Shown one piece after another: positions 35,227 to 46,979 of a stretch of DNA of 64,000 bases. The position numbers and the translations under genes were made by a program. The stretch covers positions 1,116,001 through 1,180,000 of the forward strand of contig WTXI01000002.1 of assembly GCA_022376515.1 (NCBI GenBank), written 5' to 3'. The stretch comes from Lactifluus volemus (lineage: Eukaryota > Basidiomycota > Agaricomycetes > Russulales > Russulaceae). The first letter of the stretch is position 1. Every line of letters starts with the position of its first letter. A model generated the notes under the pieces. It worked only from the letters and a program-made list of their open reading frames with translations. It made no database searches and was not told the DNA's origin.

Positions 35227-36703
35227 TCAGTCATCATCCGAAGAGATCTCGATTACGACAACTGGCTCCGGAGAAGGTTCGATCACCGGCTTTGGCTCTG
35301 GAGAGAAGAAGGCTACAGGATTTCGTGTCGGTTTAGTGCCACTTCCTCCAGCACTGTTTCGCTGTGCCATGGCAATCGCACTGGACGCGGGGCCTCCTAT
35401 CTTACGGCGCTTACGGATGGTACCGCTGGTCTCATACTGCCTGGCGTTAAGTTGCTCACCGGAGCCACTAGGAGATGGACAACGATGCATGTGCATCAAA
35501 CTGGAAGATGTCAACAGCTTGCACAGTGGGCACTGTTTGACGACGCGTATGAACTCGGACATTGAGATCCCCGGGCAGTTGGGGTCGAACATCGTCAGGA
35601 GCAATGCCCGGGAGCCCTCAACTCCTAGAGGGGCCATCGCCGCTTCGAGTTCCTGTTGGAACTGAAAGTTTGTACCAAAAATATCTGGGATACCTAGTGA
35701 GTGTAAGCATTTTTCGACAGTTCTGTAGGTCAACTTGAACTCACGAGGGGCCCCATAGTCCAACAGCTCTGTGTCAGTCCTACGGATCGCAGAGGGGGAA
35801 CTAGGTCTGGCCTGAGACGGTGGCAGTGTCTCAGCTTCGACCTGGGGCAGCTGGGAGCTGGCCATAGTCGGCGTCGTTTGGACCTTAGGTGTGACTGCAC
35901 AAGGGTAATTAGAGGATTCATTGCAAGCATAACCATTACTGACCACTCTTTCTGGTAGGTGTTTCAAATGGGCTGGGGTGTTTCCCATCCTGATCGGGTG
36001 ACCCCATTAGTTGGCTTGCGGTCAAGCGCAGTGCTGAAACGATGATCTGGTGAGGTACTTGGTAGGTGGCGCTGGTACTTACCATCTCGAAGAGGATAGA
36101 TGCGTCGTGGCACGTCGGGATTTGCTGTGATGAAGTCCTGTAAATCTACTGTTCGGAGAGCCTGTAAGTGACCTACTCATATAGCTTGTACAATCACTCA
36201 CCCCAGTACGAGCACTTCATGATAGAGCACATGATGATAGGGCGTCCATAGTTGGGGCTTCGAAGAGACCGCGGCACATGGAACAGGGCAGGATGGTCCA
36301 TACCATCCATAAGTCCACAGAAACACATGGGCATCTCCCAGCACCGCTTCTTGTAGTAGTCTTCAAGACCAGACACAGCGACACGCTCGCCACTGGGCAT
36401 CTCAGGGCTGCAGTCACGAACTGTGAGTAGTATGCACATAACCAATGTGGGAGAGATGACTTACTATGGGACTGGCTTCAGTGGTTGATCTTTGCCAACA
36501 AAGGACCCGATGAAAGTCGCAAATTGGAGTTTTTGCTTCCATGGACGGAATACGGGGTCATACTTGGGAGTGTTGGGAGTCTGGGGAGTGCCAGGGTTCG
36601 CGACAACGTTCGGCATAGTGGGGGGAACAATAGGTGAAGAAGACAGAGAGGTGAGAGGTGAGAGGGGGCTTGGAGGCACGGAGTCGGGGAGTGGTGCAGG
36701 CAT
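35227..36703 (-). CDS. GRF-type zinc-finger protein, transposon cargo
   Basis: Start ATG 36703 gives a Pro/Ser-rich head (MPAPLPDSVPPSPLSPLTSL) and FRPWKQKLQFATFIGSFVGK. The finger is MCFCGLMDGMDHPALFHVPR ... NYGRPIIMCSIMKCSYW, with the CxCG, GR, C and C..W spacing of GRF zinc fingers (nucleic-acid binding in TOP3A, APE2 and others). Then DFITANPDVPRRIYPLRD, SVTPKVQTTPTMASSQ, a conserved-looking core (KLTYRTVEKCLHSLGIPDIF) with CPLCKLL...MHMHRC, and a Ser/Asp end (ISSDDD). The junction near 36080 is one base out of phase, so it could be two genes (first ending about 35966). No named orthologue recognised. Confidence 0.55.
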
Positions 36704-37109
36704 TGCCTGTTGGCTTCGCTGAACAAAAAATCATGTATTTATACGACTTGTGAATTCATAATTTCATTCCTTTGCGAGCTTGTTGCGACTCTGCATTCTG
36801 AGTACCAACTGCCAGGTAAATGGCCTGCATTCAGTGGACAAAATTTCATTTTACCATTCTCCGTGCAGGGTCGAATGTGTAGGTCTAAATTTTTTACATG
36901 CCGTAGATATACACAATTTCATGACAATCAAAGGTCTAGCTACAACTGGTAATTCCGGGGGCGGGAAGGACTAACTATATCTAAGGAGGTGGGCGCACAT
37001 AGCTAATTTGGGAGGAGGCGCGTCGGGGCGTTATGGTGACAGTCACGTCCGTGAGTGGGTGACACTCGGGGTTGTCCGAAGCGTGCGAAGTGAAAATGTG
37101 ACTGTTACC
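36704..37109. other. Right subterminal region of the transposon
   Basis: Non-coding. GGTGACAGTCAC at about 37035 and GTGACTGTTACC at about 37098 form an inverted pair (11 of 12 bp) some 50 bp apart, next to the terminal repeat. Confidence 0.5.
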
Positions 37110-37140
37110 ATCACGTGAAAATGATGTAATTCTTTGTTAC
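37110..37140 (-). repeat. Terminal inverted repeat core, right
   Basis: 31 bp ending TTCTTTGTTAC on the plus strand; exact reverse complement of 26223-26253. Confidence 0.85.
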
Positions 37141-37152
37141 GGCGCACTTTTC

Positions 37153-37161
37153 CCAAAGGTG
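37153..37161. repeat. Target site duplication, right copy
   Basis: CCAAAGGTG, identical to 26202-26210 and in the same orientation. Confidence 0.8.
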
Positions 37162-37248
37162 ATGGTTACTAATAAACAAATGACTAATATGCGAGATGAT
37201 AGATCAGAGTGTGTGCGATGAAGATATATACTACGCTAATTTAAATAG

Positions 37249-40200
37249 TTACACCCGAGGAGGGAACATCCTCCCTGCGATCAGACAGTCTTTCACCCAC
37301 TCCATAGAGACGTACTTTTCTCCACCAACTAGTGGTTGCTCGTGCAGATCCTTCACCACCACGAACTGAAAGTCTTTCAGATCAGGGCTGGAGGAGTACT
37401 TTAATTCGGGCACGGCTTCCACACGGGCAGCGCCCATTGACACAACGATGCGGGGAATGAATGGACCACCATCGCTGGACTTTCGATCACCAACGCCTGA
37501 GGTGCCCTACATTCCATGGAGTCAACATTGCACTCTGTACCGAAAGAAATAAGTCCAAGTACCTTTTTACCCCTAGCTGGAGGAGGGAAATACTCCGGTC
37601 CCAATACGAGCACAGACTTATTCGAGAAGAGCTTTGTCGCTACGTTGTTTGACATGATGCCAGTTAGGTGATCGAGCGTTGTGCCCCAGTCGAGATCTAC
37701 CATCTGGGTAACCCGTGCTCCCAAACTATCGCTATAGCCTGCAGGCAAAAGATAACGGGGCCAATCTGAGATGGCGCATTGCTTTCAATGAGAACCCTCT
37801 CAGTATATGGTCTATCGGAAGCTGTGGTAGAACTCACGCCGAACGACAGGTGCCTTAGCCATTCGACTGAGAGGCATGGTATGCCAAGCGCGAGTGCGGT
37901 CAGGAACCGTGGCTTTGTGTTTGCGGCATCGGAGACGAGGAAGACTTGCTGGATGTCGAATTTCATCTCCATGGCGATATTGTCGCTGGTGATGACCCAT
38001 CGCTTCTTGTTTGCAGAATATTCTCCAGCCAAGGCAACTATGTCGGACCAGTCATCGAGCACGGTTCCCCCATTTGCCTTGACGATTCGCATGGCCAACT
38101 CCCTCTCCTTCTCCCGATCGGAACCGACAGACATCGTGACGACAATTCCCACTTTGGTCAGCACCTTCTTCTTGTTCAAATTGCTACTCGAGTTTCTTAA
38201 AGAAGTCGGCGTTTCAGTTTTGAACGTCGACATCAACGTCACGATCTCGTCCGCGTTAATCGCTCGATCGCCCCACTGAGAACCAACAGCCCGGCTCTGG
38301 ATCTTAATCCCGAGGACTTCAACCTCGAACTCGGTCGTAGGGTCATCGACCAGTTGAATGTCACGAAACCACGTTGTTGTCCGTCGACATTCGCAATGGT
38401 TGCCTTCTCTTGGCTCTCAATTATGGAAACGCGGTCGCCAACTCGGAGTTCCAAACGACGGAGGTTCTTCACATCGATTACGTCTTCATCCCCATCGTCG
38501 AAGTTGATTTTAAAGCGATCTGATTGCTTCACGCGTTCGTAGACGACGCCAGAAAAATAGGCAGCGGCTTGCTTCCATAGAGCAAACACGCGCGTTGCCA
38601 TAGGATTGTAGTTGTTCGGTTTTAGAGCACGGGCAGTTGTAGCAATAGATGGCGTCTTGCTTGTCGTTCTAGGTACTGACTTGTACGTGGCCTTACGAAG
38701 AGCTATAGATGCGAGACCTCTATGGTTCGATGGAACTTTTGAGTCCCGCGGAGGGGGCACATCATCTACAGTATCCATGGCTTCCATGGGCAGGCCATCA
38801 GCTTCATCGGGAGTAGGGGTCACTCTGTTAGGTGACGTCTCAGGTATGAAAGTCCTCGTGGCTCCACGTTTGTTACCCTTCCGACGCGAGCCAGTGCGTG
38901 GTGGGAACGGCGGTCTGGGTGGAGTAGGGGCGCGATGGTCCGATGGGATTTCGTTCTCACCGGTGCCATTTCCTCGTGTTCTGGAGACCCTAACTCCTGC
39001 AATTCCCACTACGCGAGATGGGCTTGCCTTCGCCTTCGGGAAGATGGTCAGAGGGAGCAAGAAACGGGAAACAAAGGATATGATACCTTTGGAAGATTAC
39101 CCGCTTTAATAGACGGCGGAGCAGCCTGTGTAACCGGACGACCCACGGTAAGACACAGAGGGATATCGTCTTCTTCGTCATCGGTCGTCATATCCTTTCC
39201 GTTATCATGCTCGGATATTTCGTCTGGGATGATGGCATCAGTAGGTGGAGAAAGTGACGAATCACCCCGACAATCGCGCCGCGAAACTTTTGGAGAAGTC
39301 GAATCTGGTCGAGCAGGGGTCGATGTCATGTTGGCAGGTTCAGAGTCGGAAACAACAGCCGTCTCATGACTAGCTTCCTCCACCACAGGTAGACATGGCT
39401 GGTTTTGTCCATCCAGACCGTCCTCGGGAGTCGTCCCTGAATCCGTAAGCATTTGGGCTGCCAATTGCTCAAACAACCTGCGGCCTGCAGTTGCGGCATG
39501 GGATGACGCAGAGAAGTCGACCGAAGGTTGTGTCTGCTCGTCAGGTGCGCTGCGTGAAGCAGCCTGTAGTTGCAACTGTTGGCCTCGCTGATGACGCCAT
39601 TTCTTCATGGGATTTACCATACCCAGAATAGTCCGAGTATTTGTGGATGGTCTTGAAGTCGTTGAACTCCACGCCGGCAGGGAGGTCTGCCTGGCGTACG
39701 AGTCGCTATCATCGAAAATTTGTGTGGTGTTTGTATTTAAGTCTTCCTCTGCGAGAGGTTGTGTTGCCTGATAGTCCTCTGCTTGAGGGTTCAAGGGATC
39801 TAATAACTCAGGATTTGACATCACCGGAGGGGTCGATGTTTCGTCAAGAATATCGGATCTGTCACTTTCGGGTGATCGACTTCGCCCCGGTGCGCCAAGT
39901 GTAGATCCAGAGGCGGGGAGCTTGCCTCGCGACGGAGGACATGCTACACCGATATGAGGGAGCTTGGGTGATCCGGCGCTGGGTGGAATTTTTATCCCCG
40001 TGAGGTGCTCTTTTTGTGTAGCTCTTCGGCCAAGCTCAGAAAGCGGAACTTCGAAATGGGGATTCGTGGCAAGAAAGACTTTGGCAGGGTCTTCCCATTC
40101 TTCTACCTCAGCGAAGGAATCGACAGAATCCAGGGACGGAGAACGTCGTCGCTTTAACTTGGAAGCAGAGCGAGACGTGGAACGAGTCTCAGACAGTACA

Positions 40201-40555
40201 TTTGAAACCTTCGTTGGCATTCCAGATGACGTGGGGTCGTGAACCACTTTCCTCCTCTTGGCTGCCTGAACCACACGGAGAAAACATGTCAATGATGGCC
40301 GAGTGATGTGGGGACACAAAAAGTGAAGAAAATACGCGACATGGGGGAAACGTAGATACGGACCCTAGGTTCTGCTTCTGTGCTACCGCTCTCCTCCGCG
40401 CGGGACGCCACCTGAGTTTGTGTCTGGGTGATGGCTAGCCCATGAAAGTGAAGTGGCGAGGCATCATCGTATGATGAAGGTGAAGAACCAGCATGTCCAT
40501 AATCTGCTGGTGCGTGCTTCACGTCAGACATGGACTTGTTAAGGCTCCCAGACAT
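37249..40555 (-). CDS. CRB2/RAD9/53BP1-type DNA damage checkpoint protein
   Basis: A long Ser/Thr-rich N-terminus (from ATG 40555, MSGSLNKSMSDVKHAPADYG) with many SP/TP and SQ/TQ sites is followed by a Tudor region: RVFALWKQAAAYFSGVVYER, FKINFDDGDEDVIDVKNLRR and LELRVGDRVSIIES. Two BRCT repeats end the protein: GIVVTMSVGSDREKERELAM ... SVEWLRHLSFG and VLVLGPEYFPPPARGKK ... EKYVSMEWVKDCLIAG. Tudor plus tandem BRCT is the Crb2/Rad9 layout, which reads methylated H4K20 and phosphorylated H2A and activates the Chk1/Rad53 kinases. The frame slips once near 38360 (expected VTIQLVDDPTTEF). The stop lies only 88 bp from the transposon's right target duplication. The exact start is uncertain. Confidence 0.85.
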
Positions 40556-41046
40556 CGGTACATTGGATAGGTGAGAGGGGTGTATCGACGGATCACTATC
40601 AACACTTTGCTCAACGGGTTTATCCACATGGAAAAAAAAAACAATTGTTACTGACGTCGCTCCCAAAACTTGGAAAGGCACAGCTAGGTGCTTTTCCCTA
40701 GGACAGGCTTGCCCCGCCACCAACGAGTTTAGTAGAGTCCGCGAAAACTCGAAGAGAAACTTCGAGAAGAAAAACTGAAAAAATGGCAGTATTTCTCAAG
40801 TGTGAAAATGACACTGATCGAGTCTCAGAAAGAGGGAGGCAGCAAATAAATTAATGACTAAAAAGCAAGACGGTGACCTGTGGCGAACGCGAATCCCGCG
40901 TCAAGTTACACGTGACCTTATCGCGTGACCGCGCGATCACTGCCACCGAACGACTTGATCCCGTCTTCATCCTATCTTCGCTCGAGAGTTGAAATTTTCT
41001 GGCTAGCTGTCTCGTCTTTCCGCGCTGGACGCTCTTATTCTGTGCT
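40556..41046. promoter_or_regulatory. Divergent promoter region, CRB2-like / membrane protein
   Basis: 490 bp. Contains CGCGT-core words (near 40898 and 40921) and CACGTG (near 40909) but no exact ACGCGT. An upstream exon of the CRB2-like gene could lie here. Confidence 0.35.
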
Positions 41047-42893
41047 ATGCCATCAAATTGCCGATCTTCTCCAAGTCGGCCTGGATTAGAGCCTCGTACT
41101 GGCCGGCGTGCTCGGTCTTCAATCAAGGGCCACGCTCATGCGAAGGAGAAACCGCTCTCGACGAAGTTACCTCAAAGAAACAATGTTGTCCCTGCTCATA
41201 CAGTCAATGTCGTTTTCCCAGAGACTTCTCATGCAACACACCTTGCTCCCTTAGAGAAAAGTGAGCAAGCGTTGTCTCTAGACCGAAGCCAGAATCGCTC
41301 TTCTACCAAGAAAAACGATACCCACCCCAATGCCGAGTTTTCTGCTGTGCCTGATCCGGTGCCGAACCCCTTGTTCCAAACAGCGTCTTCAGCTACCGCT
41401 GTTGCACATACCAGTCCGCTGTTCGGGTCGTCTCAGGCAGCCGCAGACAGTCCTTCCCCCAGTGCAATCTTATACCCCTCGAGTGTCACTGTATCAAATC
41501 CATTACTTTCATTACCTTACACAGCCTCTCCTCTTTCTAGCGCCCTTTTATCACCTGCAGAACCCACGTCTGTATCATCGGGAGTTCTCCCTACTTTCAT
41601 CAAGGCCCCTTCAAGACAAACTACCTCACATCAGATTCCTGCCGCCGCCATAACACTCTTGACAATAGGCGGGGTGTTCTTTGTTATTGTCATCCTAATT
41701 GGAACCAAACTATGTATACAACCTCGGCGGCGTTCTCACCCAACACCCTCTCTCCCGATCCTTCAGGACGCCTCTCCGCCTCGAAAGACGGGAGACGAAT
41801 CACCTCTGTTCGGCGGGAAAGAACGACTATCGTCTCAGACAGGCATGTCTACTGTTCCTTGGACTTGGACACAGTATCACGTAGGTATACCGAAACCGCT
41901 GCCGGCGGCGAGCGTTTCACAGCCAAGTGCCACAAGCCAACCTATGATGAGATATTCGCGTCTCGTAGACGAGACCCCATCCGCGGCGCAGGAGGTGATG
42001 GGGAAGCCAGGCGCTACAAGCCAAGCATCAGATGGACATTCCAACAAGGGGCTTTCTCGGCTATCAAGTCTTTCAGGATTGGTTCACCCACCATCTATGT
42101 ATGAATCTTCTGGACAGGAGAACATCGGGATCGCTGTTAGCTCCGGTCAAGGGGAGCAGGACTACGGAGTGTCTAGTACTCGTGAGCCCGGCAAGAGGGC
42201 CAGCGCGAGGCAGAGTCTTCGCAACTTTGATAAGCGTCGAAGTACATTATATGGGTCGCCAGAGGGTCTAGCCTACACGATGTCACCATCGACGACGTCA
42301 AGCGGTGATAGCTCCGGCTCCAGGCAAGGCCGTGCACGTGTCAAGGCGCCGTATGGGGCGGGATCTTTCCTGCGTGGCACGGGTTCGACAAGGACAGACC
42401 GGGCCGAAGATCGCTTTGGAGACGTGTCCGTGCGATCAATCCCAGGGTTGTCTTCCGGACGGGCGCCGGCGCCGGTTGCTAATGTCACCATAACACCTGT
42501 CCAATCACCAGGATTGAGCTTGTACCCTGACTCGACGAGCGCAGATGAACAGTATTGGGTAGTACCCCCCAAGACATCAAGGTAGACGAAGAAGGTGAAG
42601 ACAGGATGGCGGTGAATGATCGTGATCGACGGTTGTCGGGGGCTATTTCAAAAGGGATGGTTGGGCGGTTGAGTATATCGAGCGCGCAGGCACGGGAAAT
42701 AATGAATTTGAATCAAATTGCGGATAAATCGAAAAAGATGGATGACAGGCCGCCACGGGTACCGTCGCCTCCTATGCTACCGTCACTGGCGCAGATGGCA
42801 ATGGCTCATACGAATGGACAAGATTTTGGAGATTATCAAAGTCCTACTTATAGTCTGTATGGCTTGTACACTTCTTCTGAGAGGAAAGGTTAA
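41047..42893 (+). CDS. Single-pass membrane protein with Ser/Thr-rich ectodomain
   Basis: ATG 41047 (MPSNCRSSPSRPGLEPRTGR). A Ser/Thr/Pro-rich region of about 190 residues, likely O-mannosylated, leads to one membrane helix (ITLLTIGGVFFVIVILIGTK) and a basic stop-transfer (CIQPRRRSHP). The cytosolic tail is long and Ser-rich. At 42565-42570 a run of six C breaks the frame; with seven the protein continues VVPPQDIKVDEEGEDRMAVN to SSERKG at 42893, and the extended tail has ISSAQAREIMNLNQIADKSK. The layout recalls fungal cell-wall sensors (Mid2/Wsc-like) without their cysteine domains. Intronless as far as I see. Function unknown. Confidence 0.65.
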
Positions 42894-43158
42894 AGATAAA
42901 TAATTTTTAAGTAATTTAAAAAAAGATGATCGATTTGTAAAAACGCAATTTTAGCCGAAAGGGGGAAAGTGGGTTTAACTAACTCGAACCCATGAGCAAA
43001 CATGCGCTGGGCGTTGGGCTGGGCGCACATAGCCTTGAACGGGCACATGGCCTCGTTTTTGGGCGTTCAAAGGGAACATTCAAGAACCCTCTGATATACC
43101 CACACACACCCCCCCCTCTTTACGACCCTTTACCCTTCTCTCCCTCAACACGTAGGTC

Positions 43159-45717
43159 ATGTCATCCCACCAAGTGGACGACTGGAATCCCGACTCTGCT
43201 ATGTTCCCTCCCCTCGCTTCCTTGGTTCAGTAGATGGCCAGGGCGCTCGGGACTCTCTAGTCACCACCAGTACAGCTGCCCATTCAGATGGCCTTGGATC
43301 CGTTTATGCCTTGAATAACAACAACCAAGAATCTTACTCCTCACGAGGTTCTCCCCGGACCGCAAGTGCTCCCTTGGTCTCACCATTTCGCGATGTTCCC
43401 CATTCACCCACTGGAGACGTTTACGATCCATCCGTTCCCTTATCAACCACTCCTTCTCCACCCCGCCTCCTCTCAGAGAAGGAATACGCTTATGCAGACC
43501 CCGCTTCCAGGTCTCGTCGCAAGCGCATCTTCATTCTTGCTGCCATTGTGGCCGTGATCCTTATCGCCGTGGCTGTCGCCGTCCCGCTCGCTACCATTAA
43601 ACACCACTCGAATACCTCCGCCGCCGCAGTTAGCCCTGGTTCTCAATCCAGCTCCGCCGGTTCCGCAAAGCCTACCTCGTCTTCTTCTCCTAATAAGGCT
43701 ATTGTGACCGGAGGCGATGGCTCAGTCATAACAATGGAGGACGGAACAAAGTTCACATATACCAACAAGTTTGGCGGTCAGTGGTACTGGGACCCCAATG
43801 ACCCATCAACGATTCGGCTCAGTCCCAGTCTTGGACCCCTGCCTTGAATCAGGCCTTCAACTGGGGTGTCGATCATGTCCGCGGGTAGGTGTCTTTTTTC
43901 TTTTTTTGGCATTTTCTTGTTCGCAACTAAATGTTCCTGATGTCTCTAGGGTTAACATTGGTGGATGGCTCGTCCTTGAACCGGTGAGTTTCCAAACCTT
44001 ATCGGAACGGCACTATCTCACGCCTCTGTAGTTCATCACCCCAAATTTTTATCAGAGGTATGCTGGTGCTGTCGATGAGTGGACCCTTAGTACGGCCATG
44101 GCTGCTGACGCTGCCAACGGCGGGATCGCCCAAATCGAGAACCATTATAAAACCTTTATTGTATGTTCCAAGTCATCGTATATTGCGATAATCCTCATGG
44201 GAAAATGATGCAGACGGAACAAGATTTTGCCGAGATTGCCGGTGCTGGCCTCAACTTTGTTCGGATTCCCTTGGCCTTCTGGGCGATTGAGACCCGTCAG
44301 GGTGAACCCTTTTTGGCAAAGACTTCTTGGACGTGCGTAGCCAGTTGGCTTCATATGTCGTCGTGTTCTCATCTTTTCTTAGGTATTTCCTCAAGGCCAT
44401 TCAATGGGCTCGCAAATATGGCCTTCGCATTAGCCTAGACTTCCATGCCGTCCCCGGCAGTCAAAATGGTTGGAACCATTCTGGACGACTCGGCACCATC
44501 AACTTCCTCAATGGTCCCATGGGTTATGCCAATGCACAACGATCTCTAGATTATATCCGCATCCTTGCCGAGTTCATCTCTCAGCCCCAATACAAGAACG
44601 TTGTGCCCATCTTCGGTATTATGAATGAGCCAATGGGTACCACTATTGGACAAGGGCAGATGGCTGACTTGTGAGTATTACCAAATTAAACGACTCTCCA
44701 TCCTCATTCGTTATCCAGTTACTACCAAGCGTATCTGGCCGTTCGCAAAGCCAGTGGTATTGGGGCAGGAAAGGGTCCCATGGTCTCCTACCACGATGCC
44801 TTCGAAGGTATCGCTGCGTGGGCTGGTTTCTTACCGGGTGCGGATCGTATCGCCATTGATACCCATCCGTATCTCTGCTTCGGCCCCCAGAACCCCAAGC
44901 CCATTGCTCAACAGGTCAATGATCCTTGTACTATGTGGGGAGCAGAGTTCAACACGTCGATGGGTGCATTTGGGTTCACTACGGCCGGAGAATGGAGCGT
45001 AGCCACCAATGACTGCGGTACATTCGTGAATGGCGCTGGATTCGGTGCCCGTTATGATGGCACCTTCGACGGTGCGCAGGCTCTCGGTAGCTGTCAGCCG
45101 TGGATCGACTATACCACCTGGAGTCAAGACCTGAAGACTAGTACTCAACAGCTCGCTTTGGCAAGCATGGATGCTCTTCAGGTGAGCACGTTGCGATCAT
45201 CGATTTTTGAAAAAGCAAACAAACAAATGTGACATTTCGACAGAACTGGTTCTTCTGGACGTGGAAGATTGGTCCGGCACAAAGCGGCAATATCGAGTCA
45301 CCTTCGTGGTCATATAAGCTCGGCCTGGAAAATGGTTGGATGCCTAAGGACCCCCGTCAAGCGGCTGGTGTCTGTGGAAACGCAAGTCCATGGCAGGGCC
45401 CACTAACTGCCGCCCAGGTTGGGGGTGGTAATGGTCAAATTGCTGCCAACGTTGTAGCGCAGTACCCGTGGCCACCCAATAATATCGCCAACGGCGGTCC
45501 CACCGCACAGCTCCCACAGTACGCTCCTAACGGTCCCATCGTCGTGCTCCCTAGCCCAACCTTTACCTCCACTAATGGCACAAAGATTAATACGGGTACC
45601 GGATGGAATAATGCTCAGGACAACACTTTGATGTCAATTCAGAATCCTAACTGTCCTTACCTCACACCATGGCAGGAAGGTAATTTCGCTGTGCCTCCGC
45701 TATGTCCAGCAGCGTAA
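43159..45717 (+). CDS. Membrane-anchored exo-1,3-beta-glucanase, GH5
   Basis: ATG 43159 gives MSSHQVDDWNPDSAMFPP. A cytosolic Ser-rich head leads to one helix (RIFILAAIVAVILIAVAVAV), a Ser/Thr stalk, then the GH5 domain: VNIGGWLVLEPFI, AGLNFVRIPLAFWAIE, YGLRISLDFHAVPGSQNGWN, IFGIMNEPMG (acid/base Glu), AIDTHPYLCFG and TTAGEWSVATNDC (nucleophile Glu), then NWFFWTWKIG. This is the exgD-type glucan 1,3-beta-glucosidase of fungal cell walls, type II membrane topology. Two one-base gaps break the frame: in C 43210-43213 (expected continuation RFLGSVDGQG) and at 43806 (expected DPNDPFNDSAQSQ). About 750 residues. Confidence 0.9.
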
Positions 45718-46090
45718 ATCTGTGTGGGGGCCATTACCTTTGCCGTCGTGATGAACCTTTACTTTGTTTCTCGGACTGGAACCTTTTCATTACAAGACCT
45801 CTTTCATCGAACGCTTCAGACTTTTTTTTCGTGGACTGCAGACTACAGTATGAGTAATACCCCCCCTTCTACGTTTCACTCTTTTATCATCCTGCACATT
45901 TTTCCAAGTAGAACTACGATCAGGACCTGAACGAGTAAACCGGGGATCATTTACAGTAAATTGTACGGATTGAACAGGGGACTATCCTCCCTGTGCCTTA
46001 GTGCATACCCTTGGATTCACTCACGATTAATTGCGTACATGACTCCGGACGTTACGAAAATGCGAAGTTTTTTTCTTATACCATGTGATC

Positions 46091-46280
46091 TCAGTGTTCA
46101 CCGCTGGTGGTAGCGTATCTATCTTCCAGATCTTCCTGCCCACCAAACCCTGCCTCATAATCGTGATCTTCACGCGGAACAGACTGCGGCGGTTCCTCCG
46201 TCTCCGCCTGCTTTTTTGGGATTACATCCGTGTCGCTCTGCGGCGCCCGCTCAAGCTTGGGCTCGATTTGTTGCTTCTCC
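46091..46280 (-). CDS. Possible C-terminal exon of a small hydrophilic protein
   Basis: An open stretch reads EKQQIEPKLERAPQSDTDVI, then AETEEPPQSVPREDHDYEAG and ends with stop at 46091. It has amino-acid use like a real acidic tail and an acceptor (CCCAG) just before it. No convincing upstream exon was found: the candidate EAQIQNLFKHLLG would join out of phase. No function suggested. Confidence 0.22.
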
Positions 46281-46311
46281 TGGGTACAGGACAATCAGCC
46301 AATACTATCAC

Positions 46312-46979
46312 CGAGTAGGTGTTTGAACAAATTTTGAATTTGTGCCTCGGAAATGTGGGTGCTGATGACTACTGGTCTTCGGCTTTCTCTACAGTATATA
46401 TATGCTTCTTATCTAGACTTTCATGTAGTAAAAAATTGAGTATAGCCAACTGTGCGATTGGCAGAGCGATGCCGGTTTGGGGGTATACCAAAAAGTAGGC
46501 TTTTGAACAGTTTCAGTCACATCAGTCACAGTTCCTGGCATGGATTTCTAATCATTTCTTTCCTTTTGGAGCTTTCGAAGGTGTGGAACGCCTCCGCTGG
46601 CATACGCGTTTCAATCTCCGCTTTAGGAGATTGTCACGCTCAACATATGGTTGCTGCAAATGCTCCATCCTGTTCGCTATTGTGGTTGACTGTACCTGCA
46701 AATTGCTAGGAGGCTTCTCATATAGGTGGACTCCATTCGTATCAATTTTTTTTAGAAATTTCAATTCATAAAAACCATCCAGACACCATTCTTTCCAAAT
46801 CAAGGCAAATTTCGATGTTCAAAACTGAAATTCCTCAACGATATGGCTCTCTTCTGTGAAATAAAATTTATACATTGTTTGATAATCACAGTAACTGCTT
46901 ATCCCGAGAATACCGAGGGCTGAAGTGGACAGGAAGTGGTAGAAATATTGACTGTTCAAACACCTACTCGTGTTCAAAC
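46312..46979. repeat. 18-bp perfect inverted repeats 632 bp apart
   Basis: CGAGTAGGTGTTTGAACA at 46312-46329 is the exact reverse complement of 46962-46979. No coding sequence inside and no matching flanking duplication. Could be ends of a small non-autonomous element. Confidence 0.5.

Larger units (their letters stand above)
26211..37152. mobile_element. Cargo-carrying Mutator-like (MULE) transposon, 10.9 kb
   Basis: Bounded by a 9-bp direct repeat and by inverted termini. The termini have a perfect 31-bp core (26223-26253 and 37110-37140) plus 12 outer bases that match only at 5 of 12 positions. Inside are an intact MULE transposase (plus), a REB1-like Myb gene (minus), an SPT5-like gene (plus) and a GRF zinc-finger gene (minus). 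It sits between the 3' ends of two convergent intact host genes. MULE superfamily assignment comes from the transposase; that the other three genes move with it is inferred from their place between the termini. See findings. Confidence 0.85.

Noticed and set aside
42955..43000. tRNA B-box-like sequence near 42980
   Set aside because: GGGTTCGAGTTAG (minus strand) matches only part of a B box and no cloverleaf can be drawn around it.
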